DNA from: Parietaria judaica
Taxonomy: Eukaryota > Streptophyta > Magnoliopsida > Rosales > Urticaceae
Assembly (NCBI GenBank): GCA_954871525.1
Contig: OX940863.1
Location: forward strand, 2,208,001-2,272,000
DNA: 64,000 nt
Direction of reading: 5' to 3'
The notes below the pieces were generated by a model that saw only the letters and a list, made by a program, of their open reading frames with translations, did no database searches and had not been told where the DNA came from. The position numbers and the translations under genes are program-made. Below are positions 33,793-46,072 of this stretch, piece after piece (the stretch's first letter is position 1; each line of letters opens with the position of its first letter).

Positions 33793-33835
33793 TATATAAA
33801 CATCACCAAACTCTTGTCATCTATCAATGTGGGAC
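33793..33835 (-). promoter_or_regulatory. snRNA-promoter-like module (USE + TATA), second copy
   Basis: On the minus strand, GTCCCACATTG (33835-33825) is followed after 24 bp by TTTATATA (33800-33793). It differs from the plant snRNA USE consensus RTCCCACATCG at one position and is conserved with the module at 22491-22533. Confidence 0.5.
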
Positions 33836-34195
33836 TTTTTGTTTTCAACTAATATCACACATTCACACTTAACATACACATACACTTCACCTAATAATTT
33901 AACTTAATATTACACACTTCAAATAATATTATACACTTAACATCGTATTAACTTCACCTAACATACATATACACTTAATATACATATTCATTTAATATTA
34001 TACACTTCAACTAATATTAAATTTGTTAACATACCTATACAATTAACATGCATATTCACTTAATATTACACACTTAATTAACATACATATTCACTTCACA
34101 TAATAATTTGACTTAATATTATACACTTAAACTAATAAAGTGACTTAATATTATACATTTCACCTACATATTTAAGTTACAAATGTGTTTTGTTG

Positions 34196-34428
34196 CAGTG
34201 GCGGAAGTATTTAGAAAGGGGAGGTGGTTGAAACCACCCCCTCCAAAAAAATAAAATTGTACAATAATGCCCTATTTTTATTTTTTTTTTAGTGTAATTT
34301 CATATAAAATTTTAGTCCAGCCCCCCCTTAACTATCACCAAAATTTAAATATAACCCCCTCAAGTTAAGTTTTGACAAAAAAAATTATATCTAGCCCCCC
34401 CGGTACATAATTCCTGGTTCCGCCACTG
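34196..34428. mobile_element. Nested 233-bp hAT-like MITE
   Basis: Termini CAGTGGCGGAA / TTCCGCCACTG form 11-bp inverted repeats. An exact 8-bp target duplication TTTTGTTG lies at 34188-34195 and 34429-34436. The related element at 21899-22977 shows the uninterrupted site (reverse complement of ATACAACAAAACAC near 22130-22143), with one TTTTGTTG only. This confirms the insertion and its exact ends. Confidence 0.95.
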
Positions 34429-34704
34429 TTTTGTTGTATACAATTATGTCTTGTATTTATTAAATATGTAGTTTTGAACCTATATAAATATCGTGCTTAT
34501 ATACTCAAATATTTTTTACAAAATATCCATGCGAAAAGTGCGGTAAATGCTGTATGTCCATGCGAAAAGTGCGGTAAATGCGGTATGCGGCATGCCCTTT
34601 TTTTCCCATTTGCCCATCGACATACCCATCGGCAAGCGACATATCCGTAAAACGGAAAATGCGAAACGAAAACGGCAAGCGGTATTTTAAACCTTGATTT
34701 GAAC

Positions 34705-35090
34705 CAAGGTTTAAAATACCGCTTGCCGTTTTCGTTTCGCTTTTTCCGTTTTACGGGTATATCGCTTGCCGATGGGGTTTTCGATGGATATTTTGTAAAA
34801 AATATTTGAGTATTTCCAACTATATTTTTATATGGTTTTAATTTCTAAATTACCTATTTAATAAATATGACACATAACCATAAAAGCATATATAATAATA
34901 AATATGATACCATAAAGTAGCAAAGCACACGCTCTGAGTAGTAGAGTACACAGTCATAAAATCACACTGATAATAAAGTCTAAGAGTAACAAACACACAT
35001 AACCATAGAGTAGTAGAGTACACACTCATAAATAAAAACACACCGATAGTAAAGTCATAGAGTACAACAAAACAAAGCAAACATAGAAAA
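34705..35090. mobile_element. hAT-like family member, 3' end not found
   Basis: CAAGGTTTAAAATACCGCTT starts at 34705, directly after the shared ATTTGAAC. The next ~150 bp resemble the ends of the elements at 21899 and 47961 (GCTTGCCGATGGGG, TATTTAATAAATATGACACA). No right terminus is visible before about 35100, so it appears truncated. Confidence 0.65.
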
Positions 35091-35989
35091 CTCAAAAGAA
35101 GTTCGATAAACGTGGCTGCTGGAAAATGTGAGGCTGCTCAGTCTGGTAAAAACAGTAATCATACCACGAGATCATGGAAGCGTAGTTAGCTAAGTACGTC
35201 TGAGCTAACGTATTGTTGCGATTTGTGTTAAATAACTAGAAATTGACTGAAAGGAACAAACAGATTAATTAATTGTATATATTGATTATGATACGACTCA
35301 ATTATTATTAAACTCGTCATAAAGAATAAATTGTTCCCATGTGATAATAATTGTATTGTCTTCCAGTAATTAAATACAACTTATTTCCAAGCTTCAATCA
35401 TATAAAGACTAGCAACCAAACTAATTTATGGTCATTTAACACTACCTTTTATAATTATATATGATCGGTTTTACCCGGACCAAAATTACAATGTTTCCAT
35501 TTTATGTTTCAAAAACAAAAGTGTTGTGTCCGAATCCGTAATTTTCCGGGAATTTGGTATTGTTTTTTTTTTTAAAAAAAGAAGCGTTTTGTTCGAGATT
35601 AGTTGCTAGATATGGATTATGGAGAGAAAAATAAAGACTAGAAATGGGAGGAACATAAACTGCATAGTAAAACAAAAATAAATAAAAAAAAGCTGTAAGA
35701 ATTGACAAAGATATATTATGTATTGATTGGACGAGTCAAATATTAAATACCAAAATACTGCACTACTCAGCTCTCATCAGAAGCATTATTTTTGGGTGTT
35801 TCTTAATATATATTATATGAGATATTTGCTATAAAAGTACTTCAAATGTTCTTAAAGTTGATGACATATTTCAAATCTTATTTCTAGTGATAAAAAAAAT
35901 TTAAAAGACCAAAAAATTAGTCTTGCCGTAATTGCCAAAAAAAAAAATTTGTTAGACAATTCTATTAAATTCATATGTCGCGTTTAAAT

Positions 35990-36338
35990 CAAGGATCAAA
36001 ATGCCATTTTGGCCGATAAATCGTTTGCCGTTATCGATGGATTAATCGTTTGCCGATGGATTTATCGACGGAAAACCTATAAAAATTATCGTTTGCCGTT
36101 ATCGAAACTTATCGAACTTATCGATGGATTAATCGTTTATCGATGGATTAATTTTTATAGGTTTATCGACGGAAAACCTATAAAAATTATCGTTGCAGCG
36201 ATAAGTATCAAAGTTTTCGGTTCGAAAAATTTCGAAAAGTATAAAACGGCAACGATTACTAGAGATAAGTTACCGAGAACACCATTTTTCGATTAATCGA
36301 ACGATAATCGCTCGATTTTTGTGATTTTTGGAACCTTG
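35990..36338. mobile_element. hAT-like MITE, 349 bp, perfect 8-bp TSD
   Basis: Flanked by GTTTAAAT at 35982-35989 and 36339-36346. Ends CAAGGATCAAAATG / TTTTTGGAACCTTG. The interior is dominated by TTATCGATGG/CGTTTGCCG repeats. It belongs to the CAAGG-terminated family of this window. Confidence 0.9.
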
Positions 36339-36346
36339 GTTTAAAT

Positions 36347-38989
36347 TAAACCAGATTCAATAGGTTTACTCTCTCTCTCTCTCTTTCTCTCGGGTGAGAA
36401 ATAGAGAGAGGCGGGACTCACTAAAATGAGATATGATTTAATTAAGGTCAACATGTGAATCAAACAAAATTGACTAGGACTTATGGGAAAACCTTTTTTT
36501 TTTTTTTTTTGGAATTCGCTACCATGAAATGAGATTTTGAATACGTTATCCATTTTAAAATATTTTATGGTACTTTTGTCGCAAATATATAAGAGCCTTA
36601 TGTGTAAGTTTTCATTTTGATTCTTCGGTACCGAGTCTTGAGAGGAAAAATATAAATCAGAGATTTTGTTTCCTTTTCTTGTGAGGCAATCAATGTATTT
36701 TGTGGGCCAGTCCTGTCAGAGATGCTTCATAGAAAATACAAAGGCAACCGAAAGAAAGAAGAAAGTGACGAAATCACAGTGCTCATCTACACAATGTGTG
36801 GGCTCCACAGACTCAGTGTTCCTTTTTATTCAACACATCATCTTCTTATTTGATAAGAATATTCGTTTCAGAAAAGAAGAGACAAATTCGGATAAATTAA
36901 CAAGTTAAATTAACGAAAGATAGTAATAAAACACCATTATCTGTGCTAGTATATGTTAGTCGTCGTATACTGCACGCCTTATATAGGTTTAAGTTCCAAA
37001 GTTTTAACATTAATTATCACTATATGAGTCAGTGAAAATTTTATCGGCCGGGTTAACTGATGGTATAGCCAAAAAGTCGGACTATCAGTGTCTTTTATCG
37101 GCCGGGTTTGCAATATATATCTATATCATATTTATTCATATTAATAAAAATTGCGCATGTAACCGGATATGAAAGATGAAGAAAAAAAAATACTTAGGGT
37201 TGAAATTTTTTGTGTCTACAGTACACTACATGACATCAAGTACCTAAATATACTTATTTATATATATATAATCATGCATGCAGATGCATGGCCACTTCCT
37301 CTGATCCTCTCTATTGTTATTTTTCATTACTTAACTACTTAGTGGGAGATTAGTGGGACCAAGCCGTAAAACCAAGATGGTTTCCCGTAATTATGGGTCG
37401 TGTGTTTGAATATTGTTGACCAATCCGTAAAAGGTAAACAGATTATGAGGATTAAATATTCGTAATAGAGCATTACATAGATCACGATATAGTGATTTTA
37501 TGTGATTAGTGGTCATAAACATCATTAATCTACACGCAAAAAAACACACCTGTCCCCAATGTCATGTCAATTACTCTAAGTGGATTAGTTATAGTAAATC
37601 AGGAGATGTGACCCTCTAATTAAGCCAATCAATACATAATTACGCACATTGCTCTATTAATTATCCATTAAATACAAACTAATTAATGCACATCACTTTT
37701 GAATTTTGATTGATCAGCCAAATTCACAAATGAAAAATGGGGTTTATTTTATTTGTTTCAAGACCCTCTGATTATTCCAGAAGAGTGGTCCAAAGTCCGA
37801 ACTTTACAGGCACACACGGGTTCTGTTAAGCGTCAAAGGTGTGTCGTTTCCAAAAGTTCTGATCATCTGAACCCTAATTAATTACACCATTTTAAAGACC
37901 ACTTTGACTTTCTTTAAAAAAAAAAAGACCACTTTGACTTTGTAGTATTCTTTAGTTGATTATGATAAGGGTCTAAAATTTCCATCTCCAGCTCAGAAGT
38001 GCTAATACACCTTATTGTTAATTATTGCAAAAATACATCTATAATTTAAGCATTCTTGGCATGCACGTAATATTTATAGTAATTTCCACAAATGTCCCGT
38101 GAATTTTGTTAGTTAGTGTATTTTTTCCCCTTGAACTTCAAGTGTTGACGGAAACGATAAACTTGTAGCATTTGCTGTGATATTTTGGGGTCGGACTCAT
38201 AAGTTATGAGTTTAGCGTAACTTACATTATCCATTGTAAACATAGGGAATAACTTGACACTAATTTTGTTTGGTCTAATGGTAAATCCACGACATAACTC
38301 TTTGCGAGGTTCTGGACACAGCGAGACACAAAAATTGCATATATATATATATATATATATATAATTTTGGCTAATAGCGTCCGTGGTCAATAATGTCAGT
38401 TGTTCTTACACTAAGAATATATCTTGTAATGTAAGTGCATGTAATTATAGCCTATTGTACCACTTAAATAAATAATTAAAAAAACATAAGGAACAACTTT
38501 CTATTTTTGTAAGAATATATAGACGGTAATATTGGCAAAAAAAAAAACTTCAAGGAACAAAGTTGACCAACATGTAAATTTAAGGGGCATTTATGCCAGT
38601 TACTTAAACAACAAATTAAATATGATGAGAAGTGGCTGTATTAATTTAAGTATGTAGATTGTATTATTTTTTAAACCCTAAACTTAGAATCATGATTAGT
38701 AAAGTGACTGAGATAAGCATAGAGGTACGTCCAATATTATGGCAATTAATGAATTAATTAGGTGGAAATGTAATGAAATGAACCTTCATATAAAAGCCTT
38801 TACGTAGAAATAGAATAATTAAATATCTCATAATTAATTTTAGTAGGGACCACAAAGCACAAATATGTAGCAAAGAGTGCCAAATAAATCAATTTGAATG
38901 GTAGACAATATTGCTTCCTTTGATCAAATACATCATCACAACATTCAACCCAAATCATTCCTCAGTTATTATAATTTATAATACATATC

Positions 38990-39034
<45 letters not shown>

Positions 39035-39348
39035 CTTTCTGAGCGTGCAAACTTGAACACATTATTCCGGACCCATGATCAAATATACATGTGTATGTGT
39101 ATACAAATATCTATATATAATGCATCATGTGTCTGAGCAAAATCTCACTTGGTGGATCTTCCTTTGGAAAAAATAAAAATAAAAATCATAATGTATTTGC
39201 ATTTATCGAAAGCTCCATAAGTTTCCAGATAATAGAAAGTTTCGTACTTTTGTCTTAGAATCTTGAATAATTGAGTATCTTTTAGATTACTCAAAAAATA
39301 GTAACAAGAAGAAAAATAAAATTTAGGTACTGAATCACTTGCCGGTTG

Positions 39349-39388
<40 letters not shown>

Positions 39389-40777
39389 ATATGATATATA
39401 ATGATCATGCACTGCTGAAAACGACATGAATTTTAAGTCACCAACGTGATCAATTATCTGAAAAAGATGATAAAAAATAAAAAAGAAAGAGAGAAAAAGA
39501 TGAGTAATAACTCATTTACTGACGTATATGATAAGGTAAAAGGAGATCAAAAACAGAAAAATAGCTTGACTAAAAAAGATTGGATATTTGTCATACAAAG
39601 TGAATATTGACCTCATCAATTTATGATTGCACCACTCTGGAAGTATATCTTAGCTAGGCTAGGCAATTTTTATTTTATACACGTTGATTAATAATTTAAT
39701 ATCTGTATTACCCTTTTCTGATTATAATAACTGTAATAATTACAAGAAAAACTTAATAGTGTTGTAGGTTTATTTTATATGGTATAATAATGGATTGAGC
39801 TCCCTTTTCATATATGTAGAGTCTTTTTATGCGGTGAAAAATCAGGAAATTGGGATATAAATAGAAAAGTTGTATTTATGACGTATGACCATATCTACTT
39901 GAGCTTTGGATCACTATGTATTGAGAACATAAATATATATATATATATATTAAAGGAGTTAAGCTTTTTCCAAGTTGCTATTTTCCTTTTGTTTTATGAT
40001 TTTGTTTCTTGTAATTGGAGAATCAGACATATTTCCACTAGAAGTGGCTCGCACTATATCGGGATAAGCGATTGAGAATGGAAAACAATAACATAAAATG
40101 AACTTTTATTCATTTCAATTTTGATAAATAGTTTTTGTCACGCACGATTTCTACTGTTTTTGATAGGCTTTAAACAAAAACATCGCTTATGGGTTCAGTT
40201 TGTCACTCACTGCCTTGAATTTATCATGTTTTATTATCACACTTTTAAAGTTTAAAGATTGAATTTTTTTTATATTTGATTAGATATAATTATTATAAAA
40301 AAAATCCTTAAATTTTAAAGCCTGAGGCCCCAGCCGGGGCGTAGGGTCGGCTCTACTAAAATGGGGAATCGATATAAAGTGGATTTGAAAACGACATAAA
40401 AACCTTAAAAGCAAAGAAAAGAGAGAACCACTAAATGGAAAGCAAGAGGACGACAAAAGAACATCGAACGACACACAACCTCAAGACCAAGTCCAACCAC
40501 GTGTGAAAGTCAAAGTGGTCATGTAAGTCTTCTTTTACAGACTTGAATGAACATATAATATTTGGAATTTCCCTATGCTAATAAAAGCACAAGTGTTCTG
40601 TAATTTTTATGGATTAAGATTTCATGTCTGGGATCAAACGAAAAATGCATGGTGACACGTCAGGCTAACATAAACAAAAACGACTAAATTTTAATGACTT
40701 TCTATCCGATTGTTAATAACTTCAAAACAGCCGGTTCGTTACAAAACTTGCACTTCCTAAATTCAAATTACTTGATA
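36347..40777. other. Long AT-rich intergenic region
   Basis: No gene that I can support. Contents are (CT)n near 36370, a 16-bp direct repeat TTTTATCGGCCGGGTT near 37040 and 37094, and several (TA)n tracts at about 38339-38362, 39003-39032 and 39354-39386. Short open frames here have no recognisable similarity and biased composition. The last ~100 bp are probably the 3' UTR of SEC61 alpha. Confidence 0.6.
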
Positions 40778-42673
40778 TTAAAAGCCAAAGAAGCCGAGCT
40801 CGCTGGCTCTCTCCTTCTCGAAGGTCTCAAAGTATTGGTAAATGATCGTGACGGCCAGCAGAATCCCGGTTCCCGAGCCTATGGCTCCCATGAAATCTGC
40901 TAAAACCGTCAGAGCTCCGATGCAAATTCCACCGAAAGCAGCCGCCGTGGGGATGTAGCGGTTCAGCTCCTTCTGCAAGTTCGAGTCACGGTGACCGGGC
41001 ATCACCATTTGTTGCTCCTGTTGATCGGAAATTAAAAGTCAGCAAAAAGGTCAAACAAACAGATATAAAAGAGTTGAAGTTTCGTGTAACGAACCTTGAG
41101 CTGCTTCGCAACATCTCTGGCAGAGGAACCGGAGACTTCGATCCAAGTTTTCGAGAACAATGCACAGGCTGAGAGCATGAACACCAAGTAGAACAGAGCG
41201 TGGAACGGGTTTGCTGCCATGTCGGCCAAGCTGCATTGTGGAAAGAAGACAGTCAGCGCACTACACATAGGCCGTGCTATGAAAGAAAGAAAAAAAAAGA
41301 GTAAAAAAGGTGAGATGAATGACCCTGAGGGTGCAGTGATGTAGTAAGCAAGACCGCCCACGGGAATGAACTGGCCACCGGAATACTCAGATTCCTTCCA
41401 CGTCCCCAACAAATTCACCAAGAAGTTTCCACTGAATTTCCTGTAAAGCAACTGCATGGAAAGGTATCTCATGGTGTTATTTTCAAGCAAAGCGATACTA
41501 CCAAGTATGAGATTATTACGTTTCGAAAAATGGTAACACTCGCGTACCTGAGAGATGAAGTAAAGGTTAGATACAAGGGCAGATTGGAGAATGATGGGCA
41601 TGTTGGAAGTGTAGAAGAGCTTGATCGGGTATGAGCCCTGTTGTCCACGGGCGTTCTTCGACCTCACAGGCAGAACCACGCGGAATCCTTGGAAGTAGAC
41701 GACGATAAGGAAGATCAAGACTGTTGCAAGCAAATTTGTGACGTTTGGAAGGTTCTGCCGATAGAAAGCCTCTCGGAGCGCACGGACCTTGTCGGTCCTT
41801 GTAATCAATAAGTGGAACAACGCAATAACAGCGCCTTCGAATTCAGCTCCACGGCCGCTGTTGATCGTAGTGGGACTGAAAGCCTTCCAGATGATGTTTT
41901 CACTGCATAAGCAAGCCATTTTAAATTAAAAACCGTGAATTCCGAGCACCTGCGCTATACAAAAGTTCCTCATAGTACAATTCCTACCAGATGTTAGTGG
42001 CGATGAAAAGGGAGATCCCAGAACCAAGACCATATCCCTTCTGGAGGAGCTCGTCGAGGCACATCACGATAACTCCAGCAAAGAACAGTTGGAGAATAAT
42101 CAAAAAGGCATTTCCAGTACCGAGTTGATCGATACTACCGTACATACCGGACACAACATAGGCAACAGCTTCACCAAGAGCAATGACTAAGCCCAACAAC
42201 TTCTGTGCTCCGTTTCTGCAAAAAGATCCATCATCCGTCACGTTCACGGCTAAAAGAACTCGTACCCAAGCATCTCACATAGAAAAACATGGAATCAAAC
42301 ATCAAGAGCAATACCAACGGGAAACTCACAAGAGCATGCGATCCTCGCGAATGTTGTTGTCCACTTCAATGATCTTGGAACCCGCCAAGAGCTGCATCAC
42401 CATCCCCGATGTGACAATGGGGGTGATTCCAAGCTCCATCACAGTCCCACGGTTCGACGCGAGGATGACCCTCATCCAATAGAACGGGTCAGCGCCGGTG
42501 GTTGCGTGAATCCCGTAGAGAGGGAGCTGACTGCAGACCAGGAAGATGAAGAGCGCGATGACAGTGTAGATGACCTTCTCTCTGAAGGGTATCTTCCTGT
42601 CTGCATTCTGAACTTCCGGCATAAACGGGAGGAACGGCCTTGCCAGATGCAGTACTCTAAACCCTCCTCCCAT
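40778..42673 (-). CDS. SEC61A: Sec61 translocon alpha subunit
   Basis: Six coding exons, 42673-42330, 42215-41988, 41902-41548, 41451-41324, 41230-41095 and 41017-40778, give 476 residues, the normal length. It forms the protein-conducting channel of the ER membrane with Sec61 beta and gamma. Diagnostic segments include [10 protein letters not shown] at the start, [75 protein letters not shown] and the C-terminal [18 protein letters not shown]. Ten membrane helices are expected. All junctions are GT-AG; the exon 4 donor (GG|GTCATT) is weak. A 5' UTR intron is likely, with an acceptor (TCAG) at about 42688. Promoter sequence before about 43250 contains an unfolded-protein-response-like element. 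Confidence 0.96.
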
Positions 42674-43455
42674 TTTAACCTACCTGATCCAAAACAACCA
42701 TTTATCTTCAGGCTCGACATAAATTTAAGAGATAGGCAAGATGCTTATGAAATTCACATGCTAATACGGTTTTGAATTTAAAAACAAACTCCAAAGTACA
42801 CCCAGAATCAAATGTAATAGAAATTAATAAATAAAAAAATGGAATCTGCACCAGAAAACTACAAGCATAAAGAAAGCAAATTGCTTGAATGTCAAACCAT
42901 GTAAAACCATAAGATTTGAAACAAATCGATGCCGTTCTCTCTCGCTAACCTAACCAAAGCACAAATTTTGCATGCAGCGAACAGATCTGAGCCTAAACGA
43001 CACGAATCCACTTCAGTTGATCCTTCGATTAGCTAAATCACAAACAACCGAAATCAACAGGAAAAAAAAAACCTAAATTCCGAAGTCGAAAACGGATCTG
43101 TTCAACGATAACAACAATCGAAGATCGTTCAGGAGAAATACAATAGCAATCGCTCAGAGAGAATCGGAAACGTACGGTGGAGAGAGTCAACGAGCCGATC
43201 GGAGGAGAGAGTGTCGGGGATAATTTTAGGGGTCGAAACTCGGATCTGAGAATATCGAGCTCAACGGGAAATGAAATAAATAAATATGTAAAAAATATCG
43301 GCGCGTGAACTACGCTGGCGCGTGAGGCAGGTCGAGACAGAGGATGCTTTTTAAACTCTCTGCCGGGCGTGATGGGTGGGTTGTTCATCAGCGTCATTCT
43401 ACTGCTATGCCACGACTCAGACACCAATAAATTGTTGACACGTGTCTAGCTAGGC

Positions 43456-43463
43456 TGACGTGG
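43456..43463. promoter_or_regulatory. TGACGTGG / CCACGTCA element upstream of SEC61 alpha
   Basis: TGACGTGGCGCC on the plus strand reads GGCGCCACGTCA toward the gene. The CCACGTCA core matches plant UPR elements bound by bZIP28/bZIP60-type factors. An ACACGTGT motif lies 18 bp away. Function is inferred from family knowledge that SEC61 genes are ER-stress induced. Confidence 0.45.
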
Positions 43464-43513
43464 CGCCATACCATCCGAGTCGGATCGTTTCTTCTTCTAG
43501 GGCATTGGTTTTG

Positions 43514-43849
43514 GGGAAAATGGCGGCATAAATATTTAATTTTAAAAAAAATTGACATTATGGTTCTTTATTTTTTTGGAGGCGAAAGTTGTCACATTTT
43601 TATTTTGTATTTTTCATCATAATTTCGTCTAGAATCGCGTCACATGTCACGTTTTTAAACCCATTAAATATACCATTATTTATCATTGATAAATTAATTT
43701 AATTTTTTTTTAAAACGTGACACATCATCGATTCGGATCGAAAACATGAAGGAAGACAAAAAATAAGAGAGTTTGGCAATTTTCGCCACCCGAAAAATGT
43801 AAAGTCAATTTTTCAAAAACTCTGGGTACTTTATGCCGCCTTTTTTCCC
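43514..43849. mobile_element. Palindromic MITE-like element, ~336 bp
   Basis: Ends GGGAAAATGGCGGCATAAA and (reverse complement) GGGAAAAAAGGCGGCATAAA are inverted repeats. Further inner parts also pair imperfectly (GTGACACATC.. with ..GTCACATGTCAC). No clear target duplication is present. Confidence 0.6.
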
Positions 43850-43937
43850 TTTATTCTTAAATTAAAAAGATGTTAATGAATTTAAAATTGGAGCTTGTCA
43901 ATAAATATATATATATATATCCATCTGATTGTGTTTT

Positions 43938-43990
43938 TAGGGGTGTAAAAAAAAAAAAACTAAATCGAATCTAAAACCGATAACACTAAT

Positions 43991-44024
<34 letters not shown>

Positions 44025-44702
44025 CATCCGATTTTTTTTTCTAGAGGTGTACAAAAAAATACCCTAAACCGAATTTAAAACCGATAACACTAATTTATCA
44101 ATTTTTTCAATACCGAAAATTATAGCTTTTTTAAAAATACCAAAAAATGCAGTTTAAACCGCTATCTTTTTTTACTAAATGGTAAAGGTTACGGTTTTCA
44201 CGAAAAAACCGCTACCTATTACCGATTAACTCGATAAATTCATTCGTATTTTTATATATTTTAAAATAGATAAATGTTAGGCTTTTAGTGCTTGATATCT
44301 TCATAACAATCTTTACTGGAGATTTTGATTCATTCAACCTTATTTTATTTTGAACGGTTTATGTTGTTATTGTTTTATTTCTTTTTGTTTGAATAAGATA
44401 AAGACAATAAGAGAATTGACTCCATTTGAATTATTTAATTGATTGGTAAAATTATTTTTATTTTTTTACTTTACTTTTTCTAGAAGTAATTTTATTTTTC
44501 AAATATATGATTATGTTCCATTTTGTCAAAATGGGGTTAAAACCAAATTTAAACCAACTTTACAATCGATATATCGATAATTGGTAAAATTGGTTTTAAA
44601 CTTAAATAGCGCGGCTTTCCATTTTAAGATTGAAAAAAAAAATACGGTAGTCTGTGTAAATAGTTATGAAAATCAAACCGAATACTCGTTTGTTCACCCC
44701 TA
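43938..44702. mobile_element. Possible hAT-like element with TAGGGGTG/CACCCCTA ends
   Basis: Left TAGGGGTGTAAA and right GTTCACCCCTA are inverted repeats, a common plant hAT/MITE terminus. The left ~75 bp is repeated with a ~102-bp offset (43920-43993 and 44022-44095) around a TA microsatellite. Target duplication is ambiguous because the flanks are T-rich. Confidence 0.45.
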
Positions 44703-46072
44703 GTTTTTTTCCTTTTAAAATGATCTTAATTTTAATAATTACACAACTAAACAAAAAATTAATTCCTAGTACTAACTAAATTAACCAATAAACATTTCAA
44801 AATTCCATATTTATTTTGTTTAATACACATGTCAGCTATTAATAAATCTGTAAAATTGGACTAACACGGTTGATTATCAAGTTTTTGAACCCTACAAAAA
44901 TATGCCCATTAACATACCCATAAAATCGAACCGGAAATTTATCGGTCCTAATAGGAGTAAACCCGCAATATAATCATTGTTTCTAATGTTGTTTTATCGA
45001 CTTTTATGTACAACAAGAAAATAAAAAACGTAACAATTTGACATTATAAAATCATAGAGTAAATTTTAAATATTCCTCGACACTTTGAGCATCACTGCCT
45101 ATTCACATAAAGGAAACCCATCTTGAGTAGCTGATCTACGCCAAAGGATCTACGCCTAAGGTTGAGGATTGATGGCTCTAACACAACTTTTTTTTTTTTC
45201 TTAACGAGAGATTGGCCAAAGAATTTGAACCCGTGACCTCTTGAATAGAGGTGTACTAGAGTCACCACTAAGCCAATGTTGCTTACTTTTTCTCTTTCTT
45301 TACTTTTAAATGTTTATTCTTGTATTTGTGACTTACTTATTCCACAATGTGGGACTTATTTTTAATTTTTGAATTCTTATTAGTTTTTTTAATAATTCAT
45401 ATTTATGTTATATATATATACCTAACAAACAAACATCTTAAAGCCACAAACATTCAAAGATTAATGTAATAGCTTAAGAATTAATGTAATTTTTATAATA
45501 ACAGTTGACAAATAAACTGATCGAAGTCCTAAGTTTGCTAAACTAAAAAATTCAACAAAAAGCAATAATAGAAAAACATTATAGCTTCATTTTTTTAAGG
45601 AATTATAGCTTCATATTATAAACTTTATAAAGTGTCCAATGTCCATATAGATAAAAAAAAATATACTTAATTAAACTCTAAGAGGTAAGGATTTTTAGAT
45701 TTGAGACAATGTCTAAAAAAATTAGCAATGAATTTCAACATATATATCAATTATGAAGTTAATATATATACACACACACTTTCATTATGTAATTACACCA
45801 AATTTTTTATTTATTTAAGCGTATTTTTTTTTTTAGAATTCTCATAAAGTTCCGAATAGGGAGACAGATTATATGAGTATTCTCTTAAAAAAAAATAAAA
45901 AATTCTCCCCTTGTTAGAAAATCCTGGATCCAGATGGGCCATCTCCTTAATTCAAAAAAGAGGAGAAAAAATCACTACTATGAAACTAGTGAAAGCTCGT
46001 TTAGTCAAGGACATAAAAATGTCTCGTATGATCATGTTTCTGTAAGAACCCTAGACCTACTTCCTCGTCTCA
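44703..46072. other. AT-rich intergenic region between SEC61 alpha and ERD2
   Basis: Apart from the SINE-like repeat at 45190-45287 and short TA/CA runs near 45770, I see nothing structured. Small open frames near 45934-46134 overlap the last exon of the minus-strand ERD2 gene and are not genes. Confidence 0.6.
45190..45287 (-). mobile_element. tRNA-derived SINE-like repeat
   Basis: Read on the minus strand, TGGCTTAGTGG (Pol III A-box-like) near 45278 is followed ~35 bp later by GGGTTCAAATTC (B-box-like) near 45231, and the repeat ends in an A-rich tail (complement of the T run at 45189-45200). The GACCTCTTGAATAGAGGTGTAC part also occurs at 61249-61271. Confidence 0.6.

Larger units (their letters stand above)
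33385..34696. mobile_element. hAT-like non-autonomous element, copy 2 (1312 bp with nested insertion)
   Basis: Perfect 8-bp target duplication ATTTGAAC at 33377-33384 and 34697-34704. Termini are CAAGGTGCGAAAT and (reverse complement) CAAGGTTTAAAATACCG. It is the inverted homologue of 21899-22977. Without the nested 233-bp insertion and its 8-bp duplication it is 1071 bp, close to copy 1 at 1079 bp. A ~115-bp internal block (ACTTTCGGCAAAAATAATT...GCGCGCGTGTGGTGG) is tandemly duplicated at about 33515-33600 and 33630-33720. Confidence 0.9.
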
